Below, piece after piece: positions 1 to 10,800 of a stretch of DNA of 64,000 bases. The notes below the pieces were generated by a model. It searched no databases and was not told the origin of the DNA. It was given only the letters and a program-made list of their open reading frames with translations. The translations under genes were made by a program, and so were the position numbers. Each line of letters starts with the position of its first letter. The stretch's first letter is position 1. The DNA comes from Paenibacillus endophyticus (GTDB lineage: Bacteria > Bacillota > Bacilli > Paenibacillales > Paenibacillaceae): contig NZ_JACHXW010000029.1 in assembly GCF_014192395.1 (NCBI RefSeq), forward strand, positions 26,498-90,497, given 5' to 3'.

Positions 1-1674
1 TACGATTCTCCAGAGTCGTTTGTTCGTTTCCGAGGATGGTTCGTCAACGATGAAGTGTGCTTGATTGGATGGAAGGAGGAGTATCCCCCAGCCAAAGAAG
101 TGTGGTATCCCGTCTTCGAAGCCTTACTGAGGTGCGGCGGCAATATGTTGATCCCCGGTACCGATCTGCCTAAACATGGCATTCATGCTGAACTTGCGTC
201 AGAGATGGGGATATGGGTAACGCACCATCATGCAGAGCCGCTTGGCGCTGAGATGTTTCTGCGTGCATATCCCGGCAAGAAGGCTAGCTATCAAGATAAT
301 CCGGAGTTGTTCGAAGCTTTATGGGAGGAAGCAATTGAAGCACAGAAGGACCGGAAGATTGTTTGGGTTCTTTCCTTCCGAGGGCAAGGAGACCAGCCTT
401 TTTGGATACAAGACCCTTCATTCGATACACCAGAAAAGCGCGGAGAGATGATCAGCAGAGTCGTCCGTAGGCAGTATGACATGGTTAAGCAGAAGGTTGA
501 AGAACCGTATTGCTGTGTAGCTTTATACGGCGAGATTGCAGAATTATACAAGGCAGGTCATATCGACATCCCTGAAGATATTATGCGAATATGGGCCGAT
601 AATGGGTACGGTAAGATGGTTTCCCGTCGTCATAACAACCATAATCTGAGAGTTCCTTCACTCCCTTCGAAAGAAGACGGAGGGAAGCACGGTGTTTACT
701 ATCATGTAACGTTCCACGATCTTCAGGCATCAAATCATTTGACCCTTTTTCCCTCTCCAGCTTCATTTATCCAGCAGGAACTGGAGGATGCTTTCCATTC
801 GGGAGCATTCTCATACCTGCTGGTGAACAGCGGTAATATTAGACCGCACGTATATACCTTGGACTTTATCCGCGAGCTGTGGAGCAAGGGTCATGCGGAT
901 TCAAAGGAGCACCTCCTTCAATTTGTATACCGTATGTACTCCGCTTGCGAAGACGAGATTACCGCGTTACATCTTGATTACGCTGAGCAGACCATTTCGT
1001 ACGGCCCAAATGAAGATGATCGTGCGGGTGAGGAACTCTATCATCATCCGGCCCGTGAGATCGTCGGTCATTGGCTTCAAGGGAGAGAAGGACAACCGTT
1101 GCAGAGGCTGAACTGGGCAACGGGGGCGGTCGGTTTTGCGGAGCAGGTTGATTGGTTTAGCCGCAAATGCGCGGATGCGGTACCTAGCTGGCAGTTACTC
1201 AAAAAGCGCATCGAGCAGCTTATAACTAAGCTTCCGAACGAGGAGCAGCAAAGAATGAATGATCATCTGCTGCTGCACGTCAAGCTGCATCTATCCGGCT
1301 GCGAGGGTTTTGCAGCTTTAGGTGATTCTTATAAAGCTTACATGAATAAGGAATTTCCCGCTGCATTCGTACATGCATCGCGAGCAATGTGGTGCTATCA
1401 ACAGGGATTAGAAGCTATGCAAGAAGCTGAACACGGACATTGGCACAATTTCTACCGAGCGGACTGGCTCACGAATATACAGAGCACCGTGAACAATATG
1501 GATACTTTAAGAAGATGGCTGCGTGTCCACGGAGACAGTCCGGATTTCTTTGCTTGGTATAAAAATTATCTCATGCCGGAAACGGAGAAATATATTTATT
1601 TAGAAAATACGCATCGCAATCCCTTGTCAGACGACGAGTTGGCTAGAAGATTGAAAGAGAAGTTTGAACTGTGA
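1..1674 (+). CDS. GH115-like glycoside hydrolase, 5' end outside window
   Basis: Reading frame 1 is open from base 1 (it begins YDSPESFVRFRGWF), so the GTG at 55 is internal and the true start lies upstream of the window. At least 557 residues are visible. The order of motifs fits the GH115 xylan alpha-glucuronidase family: RGWFVNDE, then GGNMLIPG, then VALYGEIAELYKAG, a DNGYG segment, and HNNHN followed by GVYYHVTFHD. The C-terminal part is helical, with a YYSACEDE-like stretch. Enzymes of this family remove (4-O-methyl)glucuronic acid from xylan side chains, mostly outside the cell; the N-terminus and any signal peptide cannot be seen. It heads a run of glycoside hydrolases. The family call is from motif memory, so a related unclassified hydrolase family is possible. 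Confidence 0.72.
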   Translation, partial: YDSPESFVRFRGWFVNDEVCLIGWKEEYPPAKEVWYPVFEALLRCGGNMLIPGTDLPKHGIHAELASEMGIWVTHHHAEPLGAEMFLRAYPGKKASYQDNPELFEALWEEAIEAQKDRKIVWVLSFRGQGDQPFWIQDPSFDTPEKRGEMISRVVRRQYDMVKQKVEEPYCCVALYGEIAELYKAGHIDIPEDIMRIWADNGYGKMVSRRHNNHNLRVPSLPSKEDGGKHGVYYHVTFHDLQASNHLTLFPSPASFIQQELEDAFHSGAFSYLLVNSGNIRPHVYTLDFIRELWSKGHADSKEHLLQFVYRMYSACEDEITALHLDYAEQTISYGPNEDDRAGEELYHHPAREIVGHWLQGREGQPLQRLNWATGAVGFAEQVDWFSRKCADAVPSWQLLKKRIEQLITKLPNEEQQRMNDHLLLHVKLHLSGCEGFAALGDSYKAYMNKEFPAAFVHASRAMWCYQQGLEAMQEAEHGHWHNFYRADWLTNIQSTVNNMDTLRRWLRVHGDSPDFFAWYKNYLMPETEKYIYLENTHRNPLSDDELARRLKEKFEL

Positions 1675-1716
1675 GGTAGAGGAATATATGTCGTACTTGA
1701 CAAAGGAGCGATAGGA

Positions 1717-1970
1717 ATGAGTATGCAAGCTCTGCGAGAACGAGGTCTCACGAATAAGATATACGGAATCGGTATCTACAGGATCATGATGCGAGAAATC
1801 TAAGATCTATAAAAACTTGGATATACTCGATGACCGCGAGAAGGAAGTCGTGATCGGCCGATTTGGGCTGGAGCATGGCGGGGATCTCGCGGAGTTATTT
1901 GTCGCGAATTGAAAAGCGGCTTTGATGAAGCAATATCATGAGTTTTATAAGGTGAAGCGGCAGTAAAGTG
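1717..1970 (+). pseudogene. Degenerate coding remnant, sigma-region-4-like
   Basis: This gap between the GH115-like gene and the GH42 relic has no intact gene. Read in frame from about 1795, a short stretch gives LDDREKEVVIGRFGLEHGG, which resembles the start of sigma-70 region 4 (DRE..V...RFGL). It is followed by a stop and then KQYHEFYKVKRQ before a second stop. A 28-codon ORF begins at 1717. I cannot assign the original gene. A chance resemblance is possible because the match is short and the rest of the domain is missing. Confidence 0.28.
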
Positions 1971-2162
1971 AGTAGTTCTCAACTAAAGAAGTGGCAATGT
2001 CAAGTTCGATCCACTTTACCGGGAAAGCGCGATTGGGATGAGGTATGCGACCAACTCTCCTGTTAACTTAATATTATTATATTGTATTAATTATTTAAGA
2101 TATTCACTCCAGTTAATATAGCATATAATCGCAATATATTGGTGAATATAGGAGATCACAGG

Positions 2163-2943
2163 ATGACGATTAAGATCGGAATTGAATACTATCCAGAGCA
2201 ATGGACTCCCGAGCTTTGTGAGAAGGATGCAGCGCTTATGCAAGAGACGGTGTTGCTGTTGTACGAATCACGGAGTATGCCTGGAGCCGAATGGAGACGA
2301 CCGAGGGGGATTATCGGTTTGAATGGTTGGATGCGGCTATAGAAGCATTCGACGCACGCGGCATGCAGATCGTGTTATACCTACCAATAACCCGCCGAAC
2401 TGGATGACAACCCGTTATCCCGATGTGCTGCCAATGGATGAGCAATGTCAAATCATCCGGCCGGTTGTGCGAGGACACCGCTGCAACAACCGCTATTCCT
2501 TGAGAATGCTGGGCTCCAAATTTGTGGAAGCGGTGTCACAGCGCAATGCGAAGCATCCCGCCGTCATTGGCTGGCAAATCGATAACGAGATGCACTACCA
2601 GGAATGCCATTGCGATACGTGCAATCGTGCGTTTGACGCTTGGCTGCAGAAGCGTTATTCCAGTCTGGAAGAGATAAACCGCGTGTGGGGCATGGTCGTC
2701 TGGAGCGGAGAGTACAGCAGCTGGGCCGAGGTAACGACGCCGCTCGGTACCAGCAAGCCGATAAATCCTTCTTATCTTCTGAAGTGCAAGCGGTTCTGCT
2801 CGGACAGCGTAGGCTATCTGCTGGGATGGCAGCTTGAAATTGTACGCAGAAATTGTCCAGGCCAATTCGTGACGCATAACATGTGGCAATTTAGGATGAA
2901 GTGGGCAACAACGTGCTATCCGAGTGATATACAGAACGCATGA
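2163..2943 (+). pseudogene. GH42 beta-galactosidase, frameshifted and truncated
   Basis: The start at 2163 has an AGGAGATCACAGG ribosome binding site. Frame one gives MTIKIGIEYYPEQWTPELCE, the typical GH42 N-terminus. It then shifts frame twice: pieces matching RITEYAWSRMET and FEWLDAAIEAF lie in a second frame, and YPDVLPMDEQ, HPAVIGWQIDNEMHYQECHC and the following alpha-helices in a third. The acid/base region (Asn-Glu in WQIDNE) is present, but the frame ends at 2943 well short of the usual 650-690 residues, so the nucleophile region and C-terminal domains are gone. An intact copy would hydrolyse beta-galactosides inside the cell. The many lesions argue for real decay rather than sequencing error. 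Confidence 0.85.
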
Positions 2944-3046
2944 TGTTTCGCAAGCTCTATGATCACCCCGTCACCGTCGCGTGTGACGAACTTCCGATTT
3001 GGGAGCTTTATCCGTTGCTGAGAGGGGGTGGTATGGCAGAGAAATG
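2942..3046 (+). pseudogene. 34-codon enzyme remnant, unrecognised
   Basis: A short open frame overlaps the end of the GH42 relic and reads MFRKLYDHPVTVACDELP, then WELYPLLRGGG and a stop. It looks like the C-terminal end of some enzyme fused next to the GH42 fragment by a deletion. No ribosome binding site suits it, and I cannot name the family. Confidence 0.3.
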
Positions 3047-3172
3047 ATTTCAGGCAAATAGTACAGAGAAGATTGTTGTTTTATCTAATTGTTTTAGAGA
3101 GACACTTACTGTTTTGGCTTTTAAGCTTACTCATTCGATCTTAAAACCAATATTCCAGGGAGGAAATTTATT

Positions 3173-5209
3173 TTGAAAAATAAATCACGTCTCAAACTAT
3201 TAAAATTCAGCTTAATCCATTTATTGTCTCTTTGCTTGTTAATTTCTTTTGTCATACCAGTTTTCGCTGTTAATAATCAGGTTGCCAATACTCAGGTTTC
3301 TGTAGTAGGGAACAAAATCGAGGTTGAGGATGGCGTAATGACAGGCACGGTTTCTGTTGACAATACAACCAACGGTTACTCTGGTAGAGGATATGCCGCT
3401 TTTAAGGGTGAGGGAGATTTAACGCTAACTTATCAAGCTCCCAATGCAGGACTGTATGAAATCACTGTTGGCTATAACTCTCCGTTTGGAAGTAAGAAAA
3501 CAGAATTAATTGTGAATGGCCAAGGCACGGGTGAAATATCTTTAGCGCAATCGACAGGTTTTCAAGAAGTATCAGCAGGCAAAGTACAGTTACAATCCGG
3601 TGATAACACAGTAAAAATCAACTTGGGCTGGGGTTGGTACAATATTGACTATATTATCGTAACTTCTGCTGAAGTAGGCGGGTCTCATCAAGTTGAGAAA
3701 ATTCTTTCTAATCCGAACGCTACACCAGAAACACAGGCATTGATGAACTACTTGGTGGACACGTACGGCAACGGAATTATCTCTGGTCAACAGGAAAGAC
3801 ATGATGCGGATTGGATTTATGATCAGACAGGAAAGTACCCAGCACTTCTTGGCTTAGATATGATGGATTATTCACCAAGCCGAGTGGAACATGGGACGTC
3901 CTCCCAAACGATTGAACAGGCGCTCGATTGGGGTCAACAAGGTGGGATCGTTCAAATTCATTGGCATTGGAACGCACCAAAGGATCTTCTTGACGAACCT
4001 GGGAATGAATGGTGGAGTGGATTCTATACGAGAGCGACAACTTTTGACGTTGCTTACGCACTTGAACATCCTGATTCGGAAGACTACCAGTTGCTTCTTA
4101 GAGATATTGATGTAATTTCCAATCAATTAAAGCGGCTGCAGGATGCACATATTCCTGTAATTTGGAGACCATTGCATGAGGCTGAAGGCGGTTGGTTTTG
4201 GTGGGGGACAAAAGGTCCTGAGGCATACAAGGAGTTATACCGCCTCATGTATGATCGCATGAAAAATGTACACGGGCTGAATAACTTAATCTGGGTATTT
4301 AACTCGGAAAGTGAAGAATGGTATCCTGGCGACGACGTCGTTGATATCGTTACTACAGACTATTATGCTCCTAATGGTGATTACAACCCACTAGTCAACA
4401 AATACGATCAACTTGTCTCGCTGGTGAACGGTACTAAGTTGGTTGCTCTAGCAGAGAACGGACCTATTCCTGATCCTGATCTTTTACCACTCCTTGGTGC
4501 GGACTGGCTGTACTTCATGACTTGGACAGGAAACTCGATTCGTGATGGATTGCAGAATGATCCTCAGCATTTACAAAAGGTCTATCATAGTGATTATGTC
4601 ATTACAAGGGATGAACTTCCCACTGATTTGTATTCATATGGGCTGGCACCTGTTGCAGAAGTGAGCTACAGTAAAACTGGTTTAACAAATCAAGATGTGG
4701 TGGCAACCATCACAACGAATAAGCAGGTCACTATAACGAATAATGATGGCAAGAGCAGTTATACCTTTGCCAACAATGGAAGTTTTACCTTTGAATTTGT
4801 TGATCAAAAAGGGCTCGAAGGGACCGTAGTGGCTACCGTAAATAATATTGACAAAATTCCCCCAACCTTAAAGGTTTTTTCGGATAAGCGAAAACTTACA
4901 AAAAACAACCATAAACTCGAAGAGGTTGCTTTCTCTTGGGAAGCAGAAGACAGCGACTCTGGCATTGGAAGTGTGAAGCTAGTTTCAGTTACGAGCAACG
5001 AGCCGGATAATGGCTCTGGAGACGGTAATACGACAGGAGATATCCAAGGCGCGGAGATTGGGACAAGTGATAACAAGATTCTCTTGCGCGCCGAAAGATC
5101 GGGGAATGGCTCAGGTAGGGTATATACCGTTACCTATGAAGCCGTTGATCATGCGGGTAACAAAACCCAGGCTTCGGCTACTGTTTCTGTACCGCATAAT
5201 GGACAATAA
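3173..5209 (+). CDS. Secreted GH26 beta-mannanase with CBM35-like domain
   Basis: This 678-residue secreted endo-beta-1,4-mannanase hydrolyses mannan or galactoglucomannan outside the cell. The start is TTG, chosen because GGGAGGAAA precedes it. Residues 1-32 form a signal peptide ending VFA. About 45-165 are a CBM6/35-type beta-sandwich (IEVEDG near its start, GWGWYNIDYI at its end). The GH26 barrel covers about 180-490: ISGQQERHDAD, HWHWNAP, WRPLHEAEGGWFWWG with the likely acid/base Glu336, LAENGPIPD with the likely nucleophile Glu428, and YFMTWTG. The C-terminus carries Ig-like segments separated by Ser/Gly/Asn-rich linkers. The length and all key residues look intact, in contrast with its decayed neighbours. 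It has its own ribosome binding site and more than 120 bp of upstream space, so it is probably transcribed alone. Confidence 0.9.
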   Translation: MKNKSRLKLLKFSLIHLLSLCLLISFVIPVFAVNNQVANTQVSVVGNKIEVEDGVMTGTVSVDNTTNGYSGRGYAAFKGEGDLTLTYQAPNAGLYEITVGYNSPFGSKKTELIVNGQGTGEISLAQSTGFQEVSAGKVQLQSGDNTVKINLGWGWYNIDYIIVTSAEVGGSHQVEKILSNPNATPETQALMNYLVDTYGNGIISGQQERHDADWIYDQTGKYPALLGLDMMDYSPSRVEHGTSSQTIEQALDWGQQGGIVQIHWHWNAPKDLLDEPGNEWWSGFYTRATTFDVAYALEHPDSEDYQLLLRDIDVISNQLKRLQDAHIPVIWRPLHEAEGGWFWWGTKGPEAYKELYRLMYDRMKNVHGLNNLIWVFNSESEEWYPGDDVVDIVTTDYYAPNGDYNPLVNKYDQLVSLVNGTKLVALAENGPIPDPDLLPLLGADWLYFMTWTGNSIRDGLQNDPQHLQKVYHSDYVITRDELPTDLYSYGLAPVAEVSYSKTGLTNQDVVATITTNKQVTITNNDGKSSYTFANNGSFTFEFVDQKGLEGTVVATVNNIDKIPPTLKVFSDKRKLTKNNHKLEEVAFSWEAEDSDSGIGSVKLVSVTSNEPDNGSGDGNTTGDIQGAEIGTSDNKILLRAERSGNGSGRVYTVTYEAVDHAGNKTQASATVSVPHNGQ

Positions 5210-5220
5210 CAATTAATAGA

Positions 5221-6006
5221 AAGTGAGGTCGCCGTCACCAATAGCGTTAATTTTCACTTCCAATCCGTTTACTTCTGTTCTCGCAATATTCGAGTCAATC
5301 CCTTGATCCGTCACTTGAGAAAGGCGTAGCGCCTGCTAATGACACCGAAACGCATATTGGCTTCCGGAATATCGACTTCGGACCTTTCGGATCCGACACG
5401 GTAACGATTCCGGGTTATGGCTTGTCCAGTAATGCATACAAGCTTCAAATTTGGGAAGGAATTCCTGGAGAAGACGGCAGCGTATTAGTTGCCGACACCT
5501 ATTATCAAAAGCCTTACGAGTGGAGTACGTATCAAGAAGAAACCTATCGTCTCTCTAAGCACCTTCGTGGTATTACATCAATATGCATCGTTCTCTACCA
5601 AAAGCTTCAAATTAAAGGCTGCACTTTTAAGCGCCAGAACAGGGCTTTCGAGCAAAATTGGGCCGCACATAGCGACCATATCTATGGAGACTCATTTACT
5701 TTGGCTGGTCATTGCGTTGAGGGCATCGGGAATAACGTTACGCTTGAATTCTCACAAATGGAGTTTTCCGTTGAAGGTGCATCGAAGCTGGTCGTCTGGA
5801 GAAGTTCACCTATCGACAAGAATACTATTCTCATTCAGTTCAGCGACGAGAATGGTGAGAAAAGACAAATCGTAGAGTTCACGAAAACCGAAGGTTATGA
5901 AGAGTAAGCATTTGAGTTAGAAAAGGTTGATGGTATGAAGAAAGTGACGTTTATCTTCTTACCGGGTAGCATATTTGGCTTAAAAGGATTCCGCTTTGAG
6001 AGATAA
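5221..6006 (+). pseudogene. C-terminal relic of a large beta-galactosidase-like enzyme
   Basis: A frame running from about 5281 gives THIGFRNIDFGPFGSDTVT, YKLQIWEGIPGEDG, LRGITSICIVLYQK and HIYGDSFTLAGHCVEGIGNN, a pattern I associate with C-terminal regions of very large Paenibacillus GH2-type beta-galactosidases. A TAA at 5905-5907 interrupts it. The same frame continues past the stop as AFELEKVDG, KKVTFIFLPGSIFGLKGFRF up to 6006, so the stop is a mutation inside the domain. Upstream of 5281 the frame breaks, and SEVAVTNSVNF appears in another frame. The catalytic part is absent. No product is expected. Confidence 0.7.
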
Positions 6007-6070
6007 GTTTAATGCACCATATTAATTGAAGTAGTACAGGACACAGGGCGTAATAACGAAAGGGGAACTT

Positions 6071-6832
6071 ATGAAATTTTCAGTTTGCATCGATTCCGTA
6101 TTTAGGAATATGAATTTGTCAGAGGCATTGTCACATGTAAAATCATCAGGGTTTGACGCATTCGAATTTTGGAATTGGAGACATAAAGACATAAATCTGA
6201 TGGCAAGCGAAATGAAACGACTTGAGCTTTCGCTCTCGACGTTTTGTACAGATGGTGGCAATCTAGTAGATGAAGAGTCTCATAAGGAATACTTGCAAGG
6301 CCTCAAGGAAGCGATAATTGTTGCTAAAAGACTTGGCTGCGGGACACTGATAACACAAACTGGAAATGAATTAAGTGGTATCCCGCGTGAGCGCCAAATT
6401 GAAAATGTTTTGACAGGGTTACGGCTGGCGGCTCCAATTGCGGAAGAGGCAGGAGTTACACTCCTTCTGGAACCTCTCAACACGACAGTTGATCATCCCG
6501 GGTATCTCTTAACGCGCTCGAGCGAGGCATTTGAGCTTATCGAACAGGTTGGAAGTAATTATGTGAAAGTATTATTTGATATCTACCATCAACAGATCTC
6601 TGAAGGTAATCTAATTAGCTCAATGCTGAGTAATCTTCCAAGCATTGGTCATTTACATGCTGCAGGTTGTCCAGGGCGCAATGAATTACAATTTGGCGAA
6701 ATCCATTATGCCAACGTCATTCAAGCATTGCGCAACGCGGGGTATTCAAACTATTTTGGTCTGGAGTTTATGCCTTCTGCTGAACCTACCTTAGGATTGG
6801 ATTACGTTAGGAATTTGATGGATGCGTCCTAA
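6071..6832 (+). CDS. Hydroxypyruvate isomerase-like TIM barrel protein
   Basis: This is a complete 253-residue member of the xylose-isomerase-like TIM barrel (AP endonuclease 2) superfamily, with the length of hydroxypyruvate isomerases and related ketose/aldose isomerases. An AAAGGGGAACTT ribosome binding site precedes the ATG. Strand-end residues typical of the family are visible: GFDAFEFW, LLLEPLN (metal-binding Glu), VLFDIYHQQ (metal-binding Asp), GHLHAAG and a final YFGLEFMPS (Glu). The probable reaction is the interconversion of hydroxypyruvate with tartronate semialdehyde or a related sugar epimerisation. The substrate cannot be fixed from sequence. It stands alone between two pseudogene regions and is probably cytoplasmic. 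Confidence 0.82.
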   Translation: MKFSVCIDSVFRNMNLSEALSHVKSSGFDAFEFWNWRHKDINLMASEMKRLELSLSTFCTDGGNLVDEESHKEYLQGLKEAIIVAKRLGCGTLITQTGNELSGIPRERQIENVLTGLRLAAPIAEEAGVTLLLEPLNTTVDHPGYLLTRSSEAFELIEQVGSNYVKVLFDIYHQQISEGNLISSMLSNLPSIGHLHAAGCPGRNELQFGEIHYANVIQALRNAGYSNYFGLEFMPSAEPTLGLDYVRNLMDAS

Positions 6833-6835
6833 AAA

Positions 6836-7010
6836 ATAGCTTCAAAATAGTGGCCGTGGCGCTCTGTGAGCTGCCCGGCCATGTTTTGTTTGAACGCACA
6901 GAGATACTCGCCCTTGTCTGTTTTGCTCATTCTACTAGCCCTCCATTTATCTGTCCAACTTATTGTAGCCGATCCAATATTGGGGTCAGTCTATTACAAC
7001 ATTAGTCCAG
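6836..7010 (-). mobile_element. Left-end remnant of an IS3-type element
   Basis: Read on the minus strand, a TGACCCCAATATTGG end of the kind seen in IS3/IS150 elements is followed by TGGAGGGCTAGTAG and an ATG at 6930. The ATG opens MSKTDKGEYLCAFKQNMAGQL, which resembles the N-terminus of an OrfA. The frame is lost after about 30 codons and no OrfB follows. The orientation is opposite to the flanking genes. Confidence 0.5.
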
Positions 7011-7346
7011 CATTGTAAAAGAATAGGGTTGGTTAATACTGAGGTGAGGTAACGTACAAGACGATTATAAATATCTTAAAAGTATGAAACAGAGAATATT
7101 GAATTTAATCGCCTCTTTCATTTGATACGATGATATCGTAAGGGACAAAGGCAATCAAGAATGGGGGAGTTAATCGAGTAAGTCAATTCGCATACAGCAC
7201 AATGCTTGTTGGCGGAAGGGTTTTGATCAATTTGTCATAAACAGCAGATAACCCTCGAGAATGGAAGCACCGTCATGATGCAGGAAATCGTCGAGAAGTA
7301 TGCGCCTAATGTTGCGAAACATCCGTTTGAGTATTCCTTTTTGGAA

Positions 7347-7703
7347 TTATGGGAGGCTAACGAGGAGGGACCCCCCAGCAGAACCAGCTCTTGAAGCTTT
7401 GGCGGTCGTTTTCGGTGCATTGGAATCGACCAGCGAAAATTGATTGAGGAATCGATAAACCGCATCCATACCTTGGAAGGACTCACGTTCGCTGCTCTCC
7501 AACAATCGGAACCAGGTTTTCTGGTTAAACAACAGGGTAAAGACAATGCGAAATAAATAGGTGCAAGTGAACCTGAATTTTTTCTTGAAACCGTCACCAT
7601 TTAAGTGAATGAGCACATGGAGATACATAAATGCCGGTTTGACTTTTGTTCTATCGTAGAGAAACACCGCTTCGATATGGTAGTGATTGCTCGATACTCT
7701 CAC
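7347..7703 (-). pseudogene. IS4-family transposase, N-terminal fragment
   Basis: On the minus strand the frame starting near 7703 reads LYDRTKVKPAFMYLHVLIHL, FTLLFNQKTWFRLLESSE and GMDAVYRFLNQ. This is the N-terminal part of IS4-type DDE transposases, which I recall continuing with a WRRFL-type segment. After about residue 87 the sequence changes to unrelated residues and the frame ends, so the catalytic DDE core is missing. This is an immobile fragment. It sits about 150 bp upstream of the levanase start. The rest of the interval 7011-7346 shows no recognisable gene. Confidence 0.65.
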
Positions 7704-7858
7704 TTTACCAATCGAAGCGGTATTTTCTATATTGTCAAGATGACAATTTAACAGAGCACAACTCCAGGCTACTGATATGGTTAAACTGATTTCTAGGAGT
7801 GAAAGTTGAGTTTATTTATTATCATTTACACAATCCAATGAATGGGAGTGGATGGCTG

Positions 7859-10800
7859 ATGTTGAAGAATCGAATGTTTTATGGGGTAAAGCTCATACTC
7901 GCGATGATGCTTGCCATACCGATTTTATGGACAGGTAACGCTACAAGAACAGCAGCCGATGGTTCTGGAATGAGTACGAACCTAAGTGGATGGGTGACGT
8001 CGGGGGATGCAGGGACGTTAATGAACAATGCAGACGGGAAGTTACTCACATCCACTGGCAATTTCTTTGCGTTGTCCGCCATGGCCGCTGACAATTTCAC
8101 GTATGAAGCGGATGTAACCATTCGCCAATACCAAGGGGTAGGCGCATTGGTGTTCCGTTCCAACAACACCGGCTGGGGCTCTTATATGCTGCAGATCGAT
8201 CCAGTAGGCAGTCGGATTCGCTTGAAGGATGGGAACGGAGATCGGGAGCTGGGCGTGTACAGCGTTTCGCTTGCGGCCAACACAACCTATCATATGAAAG
8301 TGAGAGCTGTTGGATCAACGCTCCAGGTATACTGGGGAAACAATGCTACCCCCGTGATTAATGTAAATGATACCGCTTACAACGGAGGTTACTTAGGTGT
8401 TCAAGTTTGGAACAGCTCGATGCTGTTCCAGAACATCATAATGACGCCAGAATCAACAACTCCCAATACTCCATCTCCAACCGTGAACACGAACCTAAGT
8501 GGCTGGGTAACTTCGGGGGATACGGGGACGTCAACGAGCAGTGCAGACGGGATGCTGGTCACTTCTGGCGGCAATTTCTTTGCGCTATCGACAACGACTG
8601 CCAACAATTTCACGTATGAAGCAGATGTGACCATTCGCCAATTCCAAGGGAAAGGCGCATTGGTGTTCCGTTCCAACAACAGCGGCTGGGGTTCTTATAT
8701 GCTTCAGATCGATCCGGGAGGCAGCAGAATTCGCTTGAAGGATGCGAATGGAGATCGGGAGCTGGGCGTGTACAGCGTTTCGCTTGCGGCCAACATAACC
8801 TATCATATGAAAGTGAAAGCTGTTGGATCAACACTTCAGGTATACTGGGGGAGCAATGCTACACCTGTGATCAATATAAATGATAACGCTTACAATGGAG
8901 GTTACTTAGGTGTTCAAGTTTGGAACAGCTCGATGTTGTTCCAGAACATCATAATGACACCGGATTCAACAACGCCAACGCCAACGCCAACGCCAACGCC
9001 AACTACTCCACCAGTGAACACGAACCTAAGCGGCTGGGTAACTAGTAATCTGAAAAGTTGTATGTCAAGAGGCGAGTGGACGCTGAATCCGAACGGTGTT
9101 AAGGGAGTCGGATCTGTTAACGCGGAAGCGACTTGTATCGCCGACAGTTTGGCAAGCGATTTCGTGTTTGTGGGAGACGTGACGGTGGATTCCTCAACGC
9201 CGCAAGCGGTCGCAGGGTTGATGTTCCGTTCCGACAGGGAAGGTAAGAACGGATATATTCTTCGGCTACGGCCGAGCGATCATACCGTCACATTACTCAA
9301 AAAACACGGGGACACCGAAACGGTAATACAATCGAAATCGAGCATTCCTTTGACCACTGGGAATAAACACCATATTGAAATTACGGCGGAAGGTTCGAAC
9401 CTTACGGTTTATGTCGATGGGTATTCAGTGGAAAAGATCGTAGCACAAGATGCCGACTTTTTGAGCGGATACGCTGGAATGACGGTGACGAATGGGGCTG
9501 CCTATTTTCAAAATGTGTATCTTACGCCATACAGCGATTATTATACTGAAAAGTACCGGCCGCAATACCATTATTCGCCAGCGCGAGGAGCGGTCAGCGA
9601 TCCGAACGGACTGGTGTATTTTGAAGGTGAATATCATCTGTTCCATCAGGATGGAGGCCAATGGGCTCATGCCATCAGCACCGACCTTTTACATTGGAAG
9701 CAGATGCCACTTGCGTTGACATGGAACAACTTGGGGCATATTTGGTCGGGGTCCGCGGTTGCGGATTTAACCAACGCTTCAGGGTTGTTTGGGGATTCGG
9801 GCGGCAAAGGTTTGATTGCCTATTATACTTCATATAATCCGAATAAGCCGGGCGGCAATCAGAAGATCGGGCTTGCGTACAGCAAAGACAAGGGACGCAC
9901 GTGGGTATATTACGGGGACGATGCCATAGTGCCTAACCCGGGCGGCATAAACGGCAGTTGGGATTTCCGCGATCCGAAAGTCGTGCGTGACGACGTCAAT
10001 AACCGATGGATTATGGTGGTATCTGGCGGGGATCACATTCGCTTTTTTACATCGACTGATCTGCTTCATTGGACGTGGACCGACAATTTCGGATATAGCC
10101 AGCATATACGCGGCGGGGTGTGGGAGTGCCCGGATTTGTTCCAACTTGCGGTGGACGGGAATGCAAACAATAAAAAATGGGTGCTGATGATCAGTACCGG
10201 CGGCAACCCAAATACGCAAGGTTCGTCGTCGGAATATTTCATTGGTCAGGTAACGGCGGAAGGAAAATTCGTAAATGACAACCTTCCGGGCAAAGTGTTG
10301 CTTACCGACTTCGGGAAAGAGAATTACGCTTCGATGTCGTTCTACAACATGCCAGATAACCGGCGCATTACGCTGGGATGGATGTCAAATTGGGATTACC
10401 CATTTAGCTTCCCGACCGACGGTTGGAAAGGGCAATTGACAATTCCCCGCGAGTTGTCGTTAAAGACCGTGAACGGGAATGTCATCCTTGCGCAGAATCC
10501 GATAAGCGAACTGAGTTCATTGCGTGGAACCGATTTTTCAGTTAACAATGTTTCGGTAACACCGCAATCCGGCAATATTCTCGGAACGGTCAATGGAAAG
10601 GCATACGAAATTGTCGTGGAACTCCAACTCCCCAATTCTGGAGCGGCTACCGAATTCGGATTCCGATTGCGGGAAGGCGGAGGACAGAAGACGGTCGTCG
10701 GCTATCGGAGTACCAATAACAAGATGTTTATCGATCGATCCGCTTCCGGCAGAACGGATTTTGCTACCAATTTTACGACGTTGCATGAGGCGGTCGTGCA

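Noticed and set aside
4804..5076. Minus-strand frame opposite the mannanase tail
   Set aside because: Low-complexity Ser/Pro antisense of the Ig-like region.
7252..7375. Plus-strand text MMQEIVEKYAPNV, then HPFEYSFLELWEAN, resembling part of a MacB/FtsX-like or transport protein
   Set aside because: Only about 40 codons, no start or ribosome site, overlapping the minus-strand IS4 fragment. Too short to assign.
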